NCBI GenBank assembly: GCA_964020085.1
Contig: OZ026600.1
Span: 34,810,205 to 34,874,204, forward strand
Source of the DNA: Micromussa lordhowensis
Taxonomy: Eukaryota; Cnidaria; Anthozoa; Scleractinia; Lobophylliidae
Direction of reading: 5' to 3'
Length of the DNA stretch: 64,000 nucleotides
Below the pieces are notes generated by a model. It searched no databases, had not been told where the DNA came from, and saw nothing but the letters and a program-made list of their open reading frames with translations. Every line of letters starts with the position of its first letter. Position 1 is the first letter of the stretch. This document shows, one piece after another, positions 46,211 through 58,500 of the stretch. The translations under genes and the position numbers were made by a program.

Positions 46211-49200
46211 TTATTTTTTCCCAGCCCTTTTAAAAAGATTGAGCGTCTGAAGTAATCTTGGATCCGCGTCAGCAGCTGCGCTTTGACCTGACTGGTTGTT
46301 CAACAAGTTAGCAGCCTGGACCGAGTTGCCTTCCTGCTCCTGCGTGGAAGTTTTGTCCCAGTCTGGAACGCTATTGGTGCGAGCCACAGGGGACCCGGAT
46401 GGAGCAAGCCAATCCGGTAACGGCTCTTCCTCAGTTTTTGTCTTGCACGGGGCCTCCTCTGGGAGAGATGTATCGTTAAGGTACGAAGTAGACGACATCC
46501 GTCCTTTGTCGATACTATCCCTGGGAGATCCGTAATCCCTCGGACTGTGCAAATGTCCCTGGGTTTTTAAAATTGACAGAATCGTGGAAATTTGTTCCTC
46601 TAGTTGCGTCATTTTCATATTCATGACTTCGATTTCTCGGCGCACTTCGCCTTTCATTTCGGACAAACTCGACAGCACGTCGGTGCCCGATTCTGGAACA
46701 TCGGGGCGTGCTCGTACAACGCTCGACGTCATACTTTTTGTCCGTGATTTCGGGATGACCATCATATCGATTTCCGCGTCACTTGTTTCTCCACCATCAA
46801 CCTGATTGTCGTCAAACTCATAATTCTGCGCCAGTTCCTCGACCAAACTCAGCTTTCGATTTTGCCTTCTTGACCGAAAAGCCGACACACTTGGTGGTCT
46901 GTTGTCGTTTTGGTCCTCGTTGGTCATCTCTAACCGAGGGGTGCGCTTACGAATCTTGAGCTGAAAGTGACATGTCAAAAGGGTTTGATTTATAATTTTG
47001 GATATACAATAACACTAATAGATCAACTTATTAACTTAACTTGTTAACAACTTATGTTAATCAACTTATTAACTTAATTTGTATAGAGCTAAAATCCAAA
47101 ACTCCAATGGCGCTTTAGACTGCGAGTAGTCGTCTCTCGAGAACGCTGTCTCGCTCGAGAAAACGCTCGTCTTCCGGTGCGCGTGCTACTCGCGGCTAGC
47201 GGCTTCACATGTCATGCACACTTGCTCACGACCGCTGACTTGTGTTGTGTCTTCTTTGCGTTCTGCCCGGATTAATGAGCAAAAGAGAGACAACTCGCAG
47301 TTTAATGGCGCTCTAGAAAACATAACAAAAATAAACAAAATACAATCACGGGAAAATATCTAAAAATAAGATAACAGAACAAAAAAATAATAGTACTCAA
47401 TAATTCATGCATTAAAAGCGTATTCAGAAAGATGAATTCAGTAAAAGAGATTTAAAACAGTCCAGCGAGTTTGCCTGTCTGATCTTATCTGGATGAAAGA
47501 ACTAAGTCACGGTATTCTGAGTCAGTTAGTTTGGCCGTGTACAAATTTAACTTAATAATAGTTTACTAAGATAGAAAAATACCAAAGAGATAATAATAAA
47601 AAAGCATAAAGGAACAAGGATGATTAAGGATGGAGAAGATTAACACGGATTACAAACGACAAACTTGAAAAATGTACGCTAAACTTTTCAAGACGCGCAA
47701 ACCGTGAAGGCAGTAACATATAAGGGTCGTCGTCCACAGCTCTCTAATTCATATTTCCGTATGGTCAGTAAAGGTTTTTGACTTTTGTATATCACGTTAT
47801 AAATGCTTGTGGTTCAGTAACCAAGGAAAGCGTACAGTCTTCAAATGATAAACTAAGTGACAAACTTTTTACCTAGACTCAAGGCGGGTTTCATTGAATG
47901 AATAGTCACCAAGCCGCAGCCGAGTGGACTATCGCTCATAGAGAACTACGGCAAGTAATACAGCTGTTTTGATCGAATATATCAAGAATAGCTGTTACTA
48001 AAAACCTCCAATTTTAATATTTTTAAAAGTAACAAAAATCAAAAAACACGTTTCCCTTGCAATGGCAACGGGCGTGCGGCCGTGGTCTCTCAGGGAATGG
48101 CTAATCGGATGTTGGAGCCAGTCAGAATTGCGGTTTTACCACAGACTATGTACTTGATGAGTGATCAACTCCGAACAAGCTCCTAATACATAAATTCTTA
48201 GATCATCTAAAGATGAGAAAACCACTTTTTACCTCGTCTCTTAAATTGTAGGATAGCACAAGGTTCTTGGTGAATTTATTCGCAAATTCCGGGTAGAACT
48301 CCAGAACCTCGATCAAGGCATCTCTTTGAATCCAGTGAAGGTCACAGTATGTTAGTGCTAACACATCTACCGCTGACTGGCCGACTGTGGACTCGTGACA
48401 TATGTTGTCTCCAAATACGTCATTCTCGCCTGTGATAAATAATGACAATTTGCATGACAAGTCGCTCAGCAAACTATTTATATATTTATACTACACAACC
48501 GAACGCACTCAAAGTTTAAGGCATGGGCGCGTTGGTCAGCCAGGCCCAAGATATGTTTTAATTGTGCCGACAATACGCTTACGACAAGATGGACAAGATA
48601 CGAAGACATGATTGATCATCGCAGTTATACACACAACTTAAGCAGTTGTCAAATTAAAGCCTGAAAAAAATTCAGGCCTTAAGGCGGGGGTAAACGTGAA
48701 GGCTGTTTTGAGGTCGCTTAACACGGCCTTTCTGCCAATATCTCAGTCACGTTTCAAGCGACACTAAATCTCTCTGCTTATCTCATTAACCACTGTTTGG
48801 CGGTTTTGTGTAAATTTTTGGGTGATTTTTGGGCATTTTGGGAAAGAGATACTGATTTTTTTCTCAAAGGATAGGTTAAATTGAGGAAAATATGAAATGT
48901 TGAAGATTTGATGGATTTGGAAAATTGAAATTTGAAGTGAAGAATTAGTAGACGGATACCAAACAGTCCCCTAGCAACCTGGGGCTCTCTTTTGCGGGGG
49001 TCAACTGTCTGGTAGTGTTTCCAACCCATCTTAATCCTAACAATTTCCTTTTTTATATCACTTCAAATTTCACACCTATTCATGTTTACCCCCGCCTTAA
49101 GTACTACTCATGAGCCCTCGCGTACTACGCTCGCACCCAGTTCTCTGTTCCGTGTCGGCCGGCAAACACCGATTATCACAAATTACATTATCTGTCTCTC

Positions 49201-49587
49201 GATCCCCACTCTTGTCCCCAAAGAGCGCATTATATGTGCTTTTTCGTGTTTAGATATTACTGGCTAGCAGACTCAAAAGACTTTGGAATTTTATGACCTA
49301 CAACGAAGAAAAGCCTTTTTTAACACCTACTTACCTAGCAGCCCTACCACAGTATCTCCCTGTTTGACTTCGAGAGATCCGCGCGCGATAAAGTAAAGCA
49401 CATCCAAACTTTCTCCGTGATGAATGATTCGATCGCCTGGCGCCACGTGCGAGATCCAAAAGTTTCGCGCGACCGCGCGCTTGACCCCCGTGTTCGCGTC
49501 CCGAAACGCGGGATTGCTCTCGAGAATAATTCTGTTGAGATGGACACAGATATCTGCTTGGAGATCTTTAGGACAGTATTTCAAAAC
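46211..49587 (-). CDS. EAG channel C-terminal block: CNBH domain and coiled-coil tail
   Basis: Exons 49335-49587 and 48233-48429 encode the cyclic-nucleotide-binding homology domain, with ISHVAPGDRIIHHGES, ARGSLEVKQGD and DVFGDN. The last exon, 46211-46960, is a single 249-codon tail ending in TAA. It contains a predicted coiled coil (about residues 770-810) with the heptad-like stretch EMKGEVRREIEVMNMKMTQ, followed by LEEQISTILSIL. This corresponds to the EAG tetramerising coiled-coil. The rest is Ser/Asp/Glu-rich. Confidence 0.9.
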
Positions 49588-52500
49588 CTTCAGGTGAAAC
49601 AGAGGAGATGCTCTTAGTTTGTGTCTCGTTATTAAGCGTGTTAGTTATAATGAAAATCAGTGGCGTGTACAATTTAGTATTTTCCATACGGTTGACAGAG
49701 ATCTTAGAATTAATTCGCATTGTTTTGAACGGCTGATTTCCTTTGTGTAAAAGTGTTGAAAAGTTATGTTGACTACTGTAAAACATATTTAAAAGTCCTA
49801 GGATCATTTCGGGATGGAAAAAAGTATTGCCATAAGAATTGCTCCCGAATATTAAGTCTCCCGGCTTTCCCCTACAAGCTAAGCCAAACAAGAAGACAAT
49901 ACACAATGAAGTCTTGGGAAGAGATCTTTCGCGGTTAAAAATGCTTTACAGTAAACAATTTTTACGCGTAATGGCTAAATTTTAGGCCTGTGTTACGGCT
50001 ATATAACGGTTAACCCCACTGAGACTCTGTCATAAACATGACTGCCAACTGCCAAGGCCAGGAAACGTTAAGTCCCACAAACTCAATCTGACTCCTGGAA
50101 ATGGCTAGCCTGCGTATCAGACTTTGAAGGTAAGGTTCAAGTGAGGAGCAAATGGGGGGAAAGCAAACAAAACCTCTCCTCTTCTCCTCTCTCTTCCATT
50201 CAAACTGTTATACGATTTCGTTACGTCACCTTAACAATTCACTAAGACCCACTAATCCTCTTAGGTGTAGGGAGGCACAGTGAAACAGCTTTACACTTTC
50301 GGCCAGGAATAGAAAAGTCATAAGAACATGGGGCCACCTACCTAAGTCTGAATTTCTACCATCTTCTCTGGTCGCTTACTCTCTTGGGAGTAAGTTTCCA
50401 TAGGAGATGGATGATATTCAGCCGGATATAAATAATATGAAATTGATATTTAGAGAGGAAGCCACATCAACCTTAGTTGGATTTCATGCGGGTCATCTAT
50501 CTGGATGGAACTGGAATTCGGAAATGTTGGTTTTTCAGGAGGAAGGAAAACCGGAAAAACTGGAAAAACCCTCGGAGCAAGGCGAGAACCAGCGACAAAT
50601 TCAACCCACATATGACGCCAGGCTGGAATCGAACCATGACTGCATTGGTGGGAGGCGAGCTCTCTCACCGCTGCGTCAACGATGCTGGCTCCCCTATACG
50701 AAGCCGGAATGGCTCAAAAAATAAAATGTTCTTTTCCATGCAAGAATGTTTATGGGAGACTATAGAAGAAATATTAACTTGACAAACGGGCGAAAAATGT
50801 GATGTCTATAGAAAAATTCGCCAATCAACTAATTGTTTTGTTATATTGTTACAACTTGTCTGTCATCACTTAGAAAATTAAGGTATCAACACGTACCTCA
50901 TCTGTGTCAATTCCTTTGTTCATTGCCCACGTGGACATGAAGAAGTCTATGGTCCTTGTAGCGAGTTGGGTTGGCAGCTTGTACAGTTTACTAAACTGCT
51001 TCATGTTGTCGATGATCGAGTGGTACTTAGCGGTGTTTTTCTGCGCTTGTTGAAGTATTGCCGAGACTTGGCCAAAAATTAAGGAGAAAAGGATCGCTAA
51101 AAAAAAATTTAGTGTACAAATGTCAGTTAATGTGAAAAAGTGAAGAAGTACCGGCTGGTTTCATTCTACTCTCAAATAAAAAGAAACTAAAGCCACAATA
51201 ATGAAAATATGAGAGGGATTACCTCTCTTATACTCTTCATGCTCTCTTTTGATTCCGAACATTTTATAACCTCCCAGATCGTACGCATCTCCCACGTGGT
51301 TTTCGTGGGAACCCCCCCCCCCCCATAGGATCCTACAGTGACTTCGTACACACAGACAAAGCAAATATTGTCTCACCTCCCAATAACATAGTGATGCAGC
51401 CAAACAGTTTCTCAGCTGTTGTGTTGGGCGCGATGTTTCCGAACCCGATAGTCGTAAGGCTGGTAAGTGTGTAGTAAAGAGCTGACACGTACTTCGAAGG
51501 AATGGTAGGGCCAGTTTCCGGATCAACGGATCCATTCTTAATCTGGTAAGGCTCCCCAACGGTACGACCCAGAACCTGCAGCCAGCCGTGAGGCTCGTAT
51601 TTGTCATAACCGGTAGCGATTAAGTAGAAGATGCAAGCCATCCAGTGAGCTACCAGACAGAACGAGAGCATAAGAAGAAAGAATGTGGACGCTCCATACT
51701 CCAGGTATTTATCAATCTTCCTTGCCACCCGTCCCAGCCGTAGAAGACGAAATACTTTTAGAAATCCGAGCAGGGTTGTGGCGTTCTAAAAAAATATCGA
51801 ATAGACAACAAATGAGCACAGTGCAATACCACACTTAAAATGCGAGATATTCATACGATATCATAATTATATATATATGCATCGTGGTTATAAAAGTAAA
51901 GTAAGAATGCCATGTCACTGTCTTTAAAATTCGGTAAATTAAGGTGAATAAATACCTCTTACTAACCGAGTTCGAGGTCCGTACTGTAAGTTATGGCCCG
52001 AGCTGTGTTGTTTTTATTCGATTTAAGGCCTATACGCGCGAATTAAGTGCATGGGCTCTAAATCAAAGGGGTAAAATCTCAGTCCGTAAGTTATACAGTA
52101 CGGATTGAGAAGATGAAGTTTATTAGTAGGATATTTGTTATATCTCTACTGTGTGAATGACGAGTTAGGGGAATCATTTCTATTCACACGGCACGGCTTC
52201 AAACGACACACCTCGAAAGCAAAACGAGTCATTTCGTAAAGTCATGACCACGATTTAATACACAATTTAATGTAAAAGAAATTTTTAACTTTTACTTGCT
52301 ATAAAAGTTAAGAACACTTGGCGAAAAGCACGGAACATTTTGGCAACAAAAACAGGTTAAATTTTATCGAGCTGCACAGTGGAATGCAGGCCGCTAAACT
52401 GACTAATCACAGCGCGAGTGCTAATTAATGAGATGAGACATATATTAAAGTTAGATAATCATAAAAAGACAAGGACAGAAAAGCAGTGTCCGAGTCGAAT

Positions 52501-55500
52501 TAGGCTCCAATCAACACTAAAATTGAGGAAAGTGCGAACGTCTAAAACACTGGGAGCTTCTTCCAACTGATCGCCATACAGTGTTACTAACTTCCGTCCA
52601 GTTTGAGAATTTGAAGGTATATCAATATCTCTTAGGTGATGATTTCCTTTAATCTCATCACCTGTATGTCTGATAATGTATTGGTAATCTAAGGAGAAAC
52701 AAGAAGTTGGTCACTTGCATGGTAAGAGAACTCACCGTGTCTGAATCCTTGGTTATATAAGCTAGGACGCCATAAGGCAGCGACGAGACTAAGTCCAAAA
52801 AGAACCAACTCCGCAAATAATTCCACCGTATCATCTTTAGATCATCAATCACCTCGCCATCTTTACCCACATAGGTGGTGTGAAAGTTGAAAGCAATGTC
52901 GGCAAGAAACAGCCAATCAACAAACAGGTCAAGGATGGACACGGCCGTGTGTTCGAACTCGAAGCAAACAAAGAAAGGCACGGAGATGGTTGTGTAGAGA
53001 GTCAGGAACAAAATTATCCAGTCCCAGGTTGTTTTGAAGGTGGTGTAGTGCAGAATCACTCTCGGTGGAGTATGTGGTACGTCAAGTTTGTAGTCTGGTA
53101 ATAATTCATCATTCAGGGACATAAGCTGAAATCAATGATCATGAAAACGCCAGAGAATTAGAATTATTTGTTGGTCAGAAAGCATTCCGACTTAATTTGT
53201 TTTTACAAATTTATTTGCAAATTTTCCCAACGGATGTGGCTGGCTTTTTACAGCAAGATATATATTCGTAATATGTCAAACTGGAAAGACCGTGTTTGAC
53301 CACATTTGCAAACACCGAGTTGAGAGTTCAAAGAGCTTTAACAAGCGTCGAGGTGTTTGGAAATGTGGTTAAATACTGTCTCGAGTATTTGATATGCGTT
53401 CTCAATAGAAAAAAACCTAAGGAGTAAAAGGAGAAGCAAAATCGTCAAAATCTATGCCAATAGGCCATTTTCGAATTACCTTGAGCCTCTTTCTCAAAGC
53501 GAGTCTTGTTACCCATCCTTTCATATGAAAATTATATTGCATTCACATGCAAATTAAACTCATTTTCATATGAATGGTTGTGCACCAGGCCTCGCTTTGA
53601 AAGAGAGGCTTTAGGTAACTCGGAAATGGTCTAATAGACCGGGTATCCAAGCCTCCTTCACGATTGTGATTTTCTTTGTTTCAACTTGATGAATTATTAA
53701 TGAGTTTGAGAAATATTTGTTAAGAACCCCTCAAATTTTATGGCGGTTTTTTTCGCCTTCCAACTGCTACATTTCGCTTCATGTTGAATTTTACCGTGGA
53801 AAGTTGCTCTGTGCACGGAAGGTACCCTTTGATCAGTTTGATTCTGACCGCTAGCACAAAGATGATAGGCCTGCTTTTCCTATTGAATGTGACGGGCAAT
53901 AAACATTATCCCAAGACTTAAAAAGATTTAATTGCTCGCGCAAGTTTATAATTTTCGCTGTTACGTGCTTTAAAGTCACGTGCTTTGAAGCTCGCAACCC
54001 GAACCGGATTTGCGATCAAAGATCAAGCTTTTATTAACATTTCCCCTCCCCCTCGAACGAAAGTTGACAATTAACTCTTTCAATCTTTTCATTCTGTGTA
54101 CTTTTGTTTGTTTTTATAGTTGATAGTTTCAATCCTTCCTTCTATTCAACGTTAAAACAAATAAATGCAGAAACCTTTGAGTTGTCAAGGGAGTTTTGAA
54201 CATTTAAATCACAAAAGTCGTTGCGTGGGTAAAACGTGCTAGCTTTTAACAGTGTTTACAGAAAGTACTGGCGAAATCATTGCCAGCAAAATTGTAATCT
54301 CAGTTGAAACAATCACATGTATACTCATTTAACTCTAGGGAGCCCCGTTCAAACATTTTAACTTCCACCTTTAATTCATCAGACCCTAAATTAAATGATA
54401 ATTTTCCATTACAGTACGGTATTTGGCTGAAGATTTACTTGCAATTTATCGTAATAAACGTCCGTTACTCCAAAAGAGAGACCAGTATAGCAAAGGTTTT
54501 ATTCGAACAATTATAATTATTATTATCATTTTCCTGTTTTCATTTCAGATAAAATGGCAAAATATTTCTTCAAATTTCCTTTTTATTGTAATACATCCCG
54601 AATTTCTCTTTGGTTTAGTAGCGATGTCCAAGCTTCGAAATGTTTTGGCAATTTTATTCGTCCATGCAGGATAATAAAACTGATCTGGAATTTAAAGTTC
54701 AACCAGAAAGAAGCGACTAAATATAAAAAAAAGTTACAAGACGCCGAGTTGTCAAGATATAGTCGCTCTTAAAATTACGTTTTTGCATCTCAGTGTACAA
54801 AACTAAAAAAATGTTTGAGTTTTAATATTTTAACGCAGAGTAAACGCTCATAAATACTCACCCGTGAATCTTTGTGTCGACAGGAAGTTGTCGCATTTTC
54901 CTCAGGTTTTACGCGAGACATTTTCCTTTATATTGTTTGTAGACACAGTCTCCCAACGACATGAGTTGTGACTCTGTTTCTCCGAGTTGTTTTACAATCA
55001 GAATAAAATAACCTTATTGCGGCAATTGAGCGTCGACCGCGGCAGTTGAAAATTGCGTTTCGTCCATGCAAGCTGATTGAAAAACCCTGTCAACTTTTCT
55101 AATTACCAAATGGGCGTCCCCTACTTTGAAATTCAAAAATCTTCTCTACCTGAGCAAAATGATTACAAAAAAACTACTTGGGTAAACAAGGACGCCTTTT
55201 ATGTTGGGAAATCTACAAACAACACTTATCTGAAATGCTTCAATTCCGTTTCGCTGGAAAGGTCTTGTCACATACGCACAAAATAATTTGGCTTAAAAAC
55301 AACGATGAAGCATCGTTTTTTTTCGCTTGGAATACTTAACTTTTGGCTTTAAATACTCTGAGTTTTCACACATTTATTTAAGTAAGCTTTTCTGGAGATT
55401 ATATGTCTTAATAATTTAGAGTTTACCCCGGAGGCAGGTGCACCAGCTCGCTGCATGAAGAGTGTTACGTGCAATTAATTCAAATTGAGGAAGGCAGCAC

Positions 55501-58500
55501 TTAAAAATAATCACAAAAAATTGCTGGAAAATTGTTTGTCATGCTAGATCTTCCTTTTCCACTCTCGTAGCAAAAGGTCTACTAAAATGTTGACTGACAA
55601 CTTGGAGACATGAAAGCGCACGTCTTGAGTATGGCTCGAAAAAATTGAAAATTGTTTGCTTCTACTTATAACCTCGAAAAAAACATTGGCAAACATGACA
55701 TTTTAAAGCGAAAAAAAGGCATTTTTTCCCATAAAAGCGTTGCGCTTACAACTTCGTGGAACCTCCAAGGTGTTTCTTTCATGTTACCCAGCCTATAATG
55801 GCTGATTTTCAAGCTGGTGATTCTTATCTGCAGTGATGCAGATGATATCTCGTTTAGTGCTCTGCAGTGATGCTCTGGTTCTGACATTTTAAGTGTATGA
55901 ATTTTCTGAATTGTATTTTGTACTTTGCTTTCTACTTTGAATTTTAATGAAGTGGAATGAAAGCTAATAGAGGAATAATAAAGGAAGAAAAATAATAGCC
56001 ACCACCAAAAATATTACCTCGATATGTGAAAACGTATATTGGAACACACGAGTTCTGTAACTGACGGGCGCGCGCATAGTACATTTCAGCACGGATTCGG
56101 GTTTAAATTTTTAATGGCTACATCTCTAGTTTACTTCGGAACCCAAAAGGTCAATAATCTGAAAATCTGCATCAGAATAAAGTATAAAGTTTGAAATAAA
56201 GAGGGCCACACAATTCGCTACTACGGCGGGAGCTGGTTAAAACAAATTTGAGCACACCCCAACCAATAGGGTGAGATATTTTTTAAGGGTTGAGAATTTT
56301 CTTAGAATTTCTGATGTCTCCTCGCTAGCTTAATCCCCTCCCCTCCCATCCGGAGCTACCTGCTTGTCACCGTAACTTGTCACCGAAACTGATAATAGGG
56401 AAACTGACCGATTGATGTTGTCCATAGTAATTACATTATAGTCTTATCAAATCAGAAAGGTTTTGTCTGCAGCAAAACGTGATATTATTTACAACCCATC
56501 TTATCATTTTTTGCTTATTTCGTATCCACGACGGTTCAACGAAAATGTGGAAATCAAATCAACAAGTAGTTCTACTCACACTGCTGATTTGCTGAGCATT
56601 TCTCTGTGTCGATGTCTTCTGTTTGAATGCGACAAGAACTGATTTGTGCCGTGTGAGAGTTTTATTCAGTCGCGCCCAGCCTTTCGGTCCTCCATTGTCT
56701 AAAATGCACAAAGCATAAACATTAGCGCGTTGCAGACTGACTTTACTGGACTTAACAGAGTTCCTTTGTGATTGGTTCATTTGGGGTTTTTATATGAAGT
56801 GGTAGACTACTAATCCTTGAAGGAAAAAAGATGGCGGATGTACATTATACCACAACACAATGCGAACCTTACACAGCCTTACAAAGTAAAAGGAAAGCCA
56901 TAGTCTTGCAATATTTGTCCCTGGGCTTGCGACATAGCGTATGTTAGGTTTGAAGATGTTAGAACTTTTGTGAGCGTTGTTGTTAATTTGTACCAGTCGC
57001 CTTGTTTTTCCTACGGAGGATTACCAAACGTTGTAGATCCCGCCCAAATCCTTCTCATGATGCAAGCGAAGACTTGAGTGATGCACGGAACTGGGCCATC
57101 AGATAAACAAATGTTTCCATGTTGCCGTGCGTCTGTTTAATAATAGATCACAGATGGGGCAAAAAGTGGAAAGAACAAAAAAGGGACAGGCGAGGCGATA
57201 GACCAGTGTGTCAGAGAGTTACTGTGAGAGTAAATATTCCTTCCCACGGACAACCTGTCAACACCTGTAGGGCTCGAGAACATTAGATTTCCGAATCGCA
57301 AAATCGCCCTTGTATCCTGATCATTACACCATCAAAAATGCCATAGTTAATACTCCACATTCAGTTCCACAAATTGTAACAGGTCGCTCGCTATTATAAA
57401 AGTGCATGAGATTACCGCCCCCCTGTCTTGTCATTATTTATACATCAAGACTCACAGTCTTTTTTCAAAGAAGAGTTACATGTTTCCAACAGTTTCCACG
57501 TTTGTTCTAAAAACATCGCATACAATTTTTAATTAACAGAGCAGGCATGTTTACATCATTAATCGTATACATAACCAAATTCTTGATCGTGATTGGTTCT
57601 CTGTGCACCTATTTCGAGAATAATCGTGCTCGTAATTTCAAATCGGCCTCACACTGTGCGCTCATCCGATTTTGAAATTACTCGCCCGATTACTTCCTGA
57701 ATTGTACACTGCTCAAAATAAATATGAAATGCAAGGGACCAATTTCAAAGGGAAATACAAAAAATTAGCCTTCGTGGCTCACGTTCTCCAAATACGCAGA
57801 CCTTGGTCAAATCACGTTGTTGTTTTGCAGAGGACGGTTATGAAACAGTACAAAGATCTATTGAACACTTGCACAGCCATGGTTTTGCTCATTATACCTT
57901 CTGTTTGGTGGCGTTCTCGTTGCCGTTGCTGTGGTGGTTTCCTTAAGCTCCCTATGGCCAATTTCTTCGCAATACAACTACCACAATTCCCTACAGGGGC
58001 TTCTCATAGAAGGAATTGGGGATTTGTTATGTCACGTCACGAGGCGTGTGAATGCAAACTTGACGTTAAGAGAGAGTAGTTTAGTGTGAAGTAAATGTCA
58101 TTACCTGTGCCCACTATTGGATCCTTGTATTCTGTGATGTCTTTTAATGTGACGAGAAACAACATCACTTCGCCTTTCTCGTTCTTTATTGGTCCAAGAT
58201 GAAAAAGAACCCACATTGCTGTGCCTGAAAAATAACATAAGCAAACGATTGCATAATTGAAATCTTTAGCCGGCAAGAGTGTTACTTAGACAAAACGTTA
58301 ATGATTATTTTGGTTATTATTTTGCTGAAAGCCCTTTCGTCTGAGGATAATAAACCTTACTGTCAACATCTAACTGCCATTAGTTATCAAACACGTTCCT
58401 GATCGAGCCAACTGATAAATTAAGGTGGCTGGCGACAGTTTCCAGCTCGGAGGGAGTTCAGAGCCACCTTAAACCTTCGAAAATAGCATAGCAAGGAGAG

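Noticed and set aside
51307..51324. Long C run in an EAG intron
   Set aside because: A simple homopolymer, length probably uncertain in the assembly; nothing further to claim.
54862..54921. This exon as an internal EAG exon between the linker and S1
   Set aside because: There is an in-frame stop two codons before the ATG and no acceptor in a usable phase. The direct join already gives the expected linker length. Kept as an alternative first exon instead.
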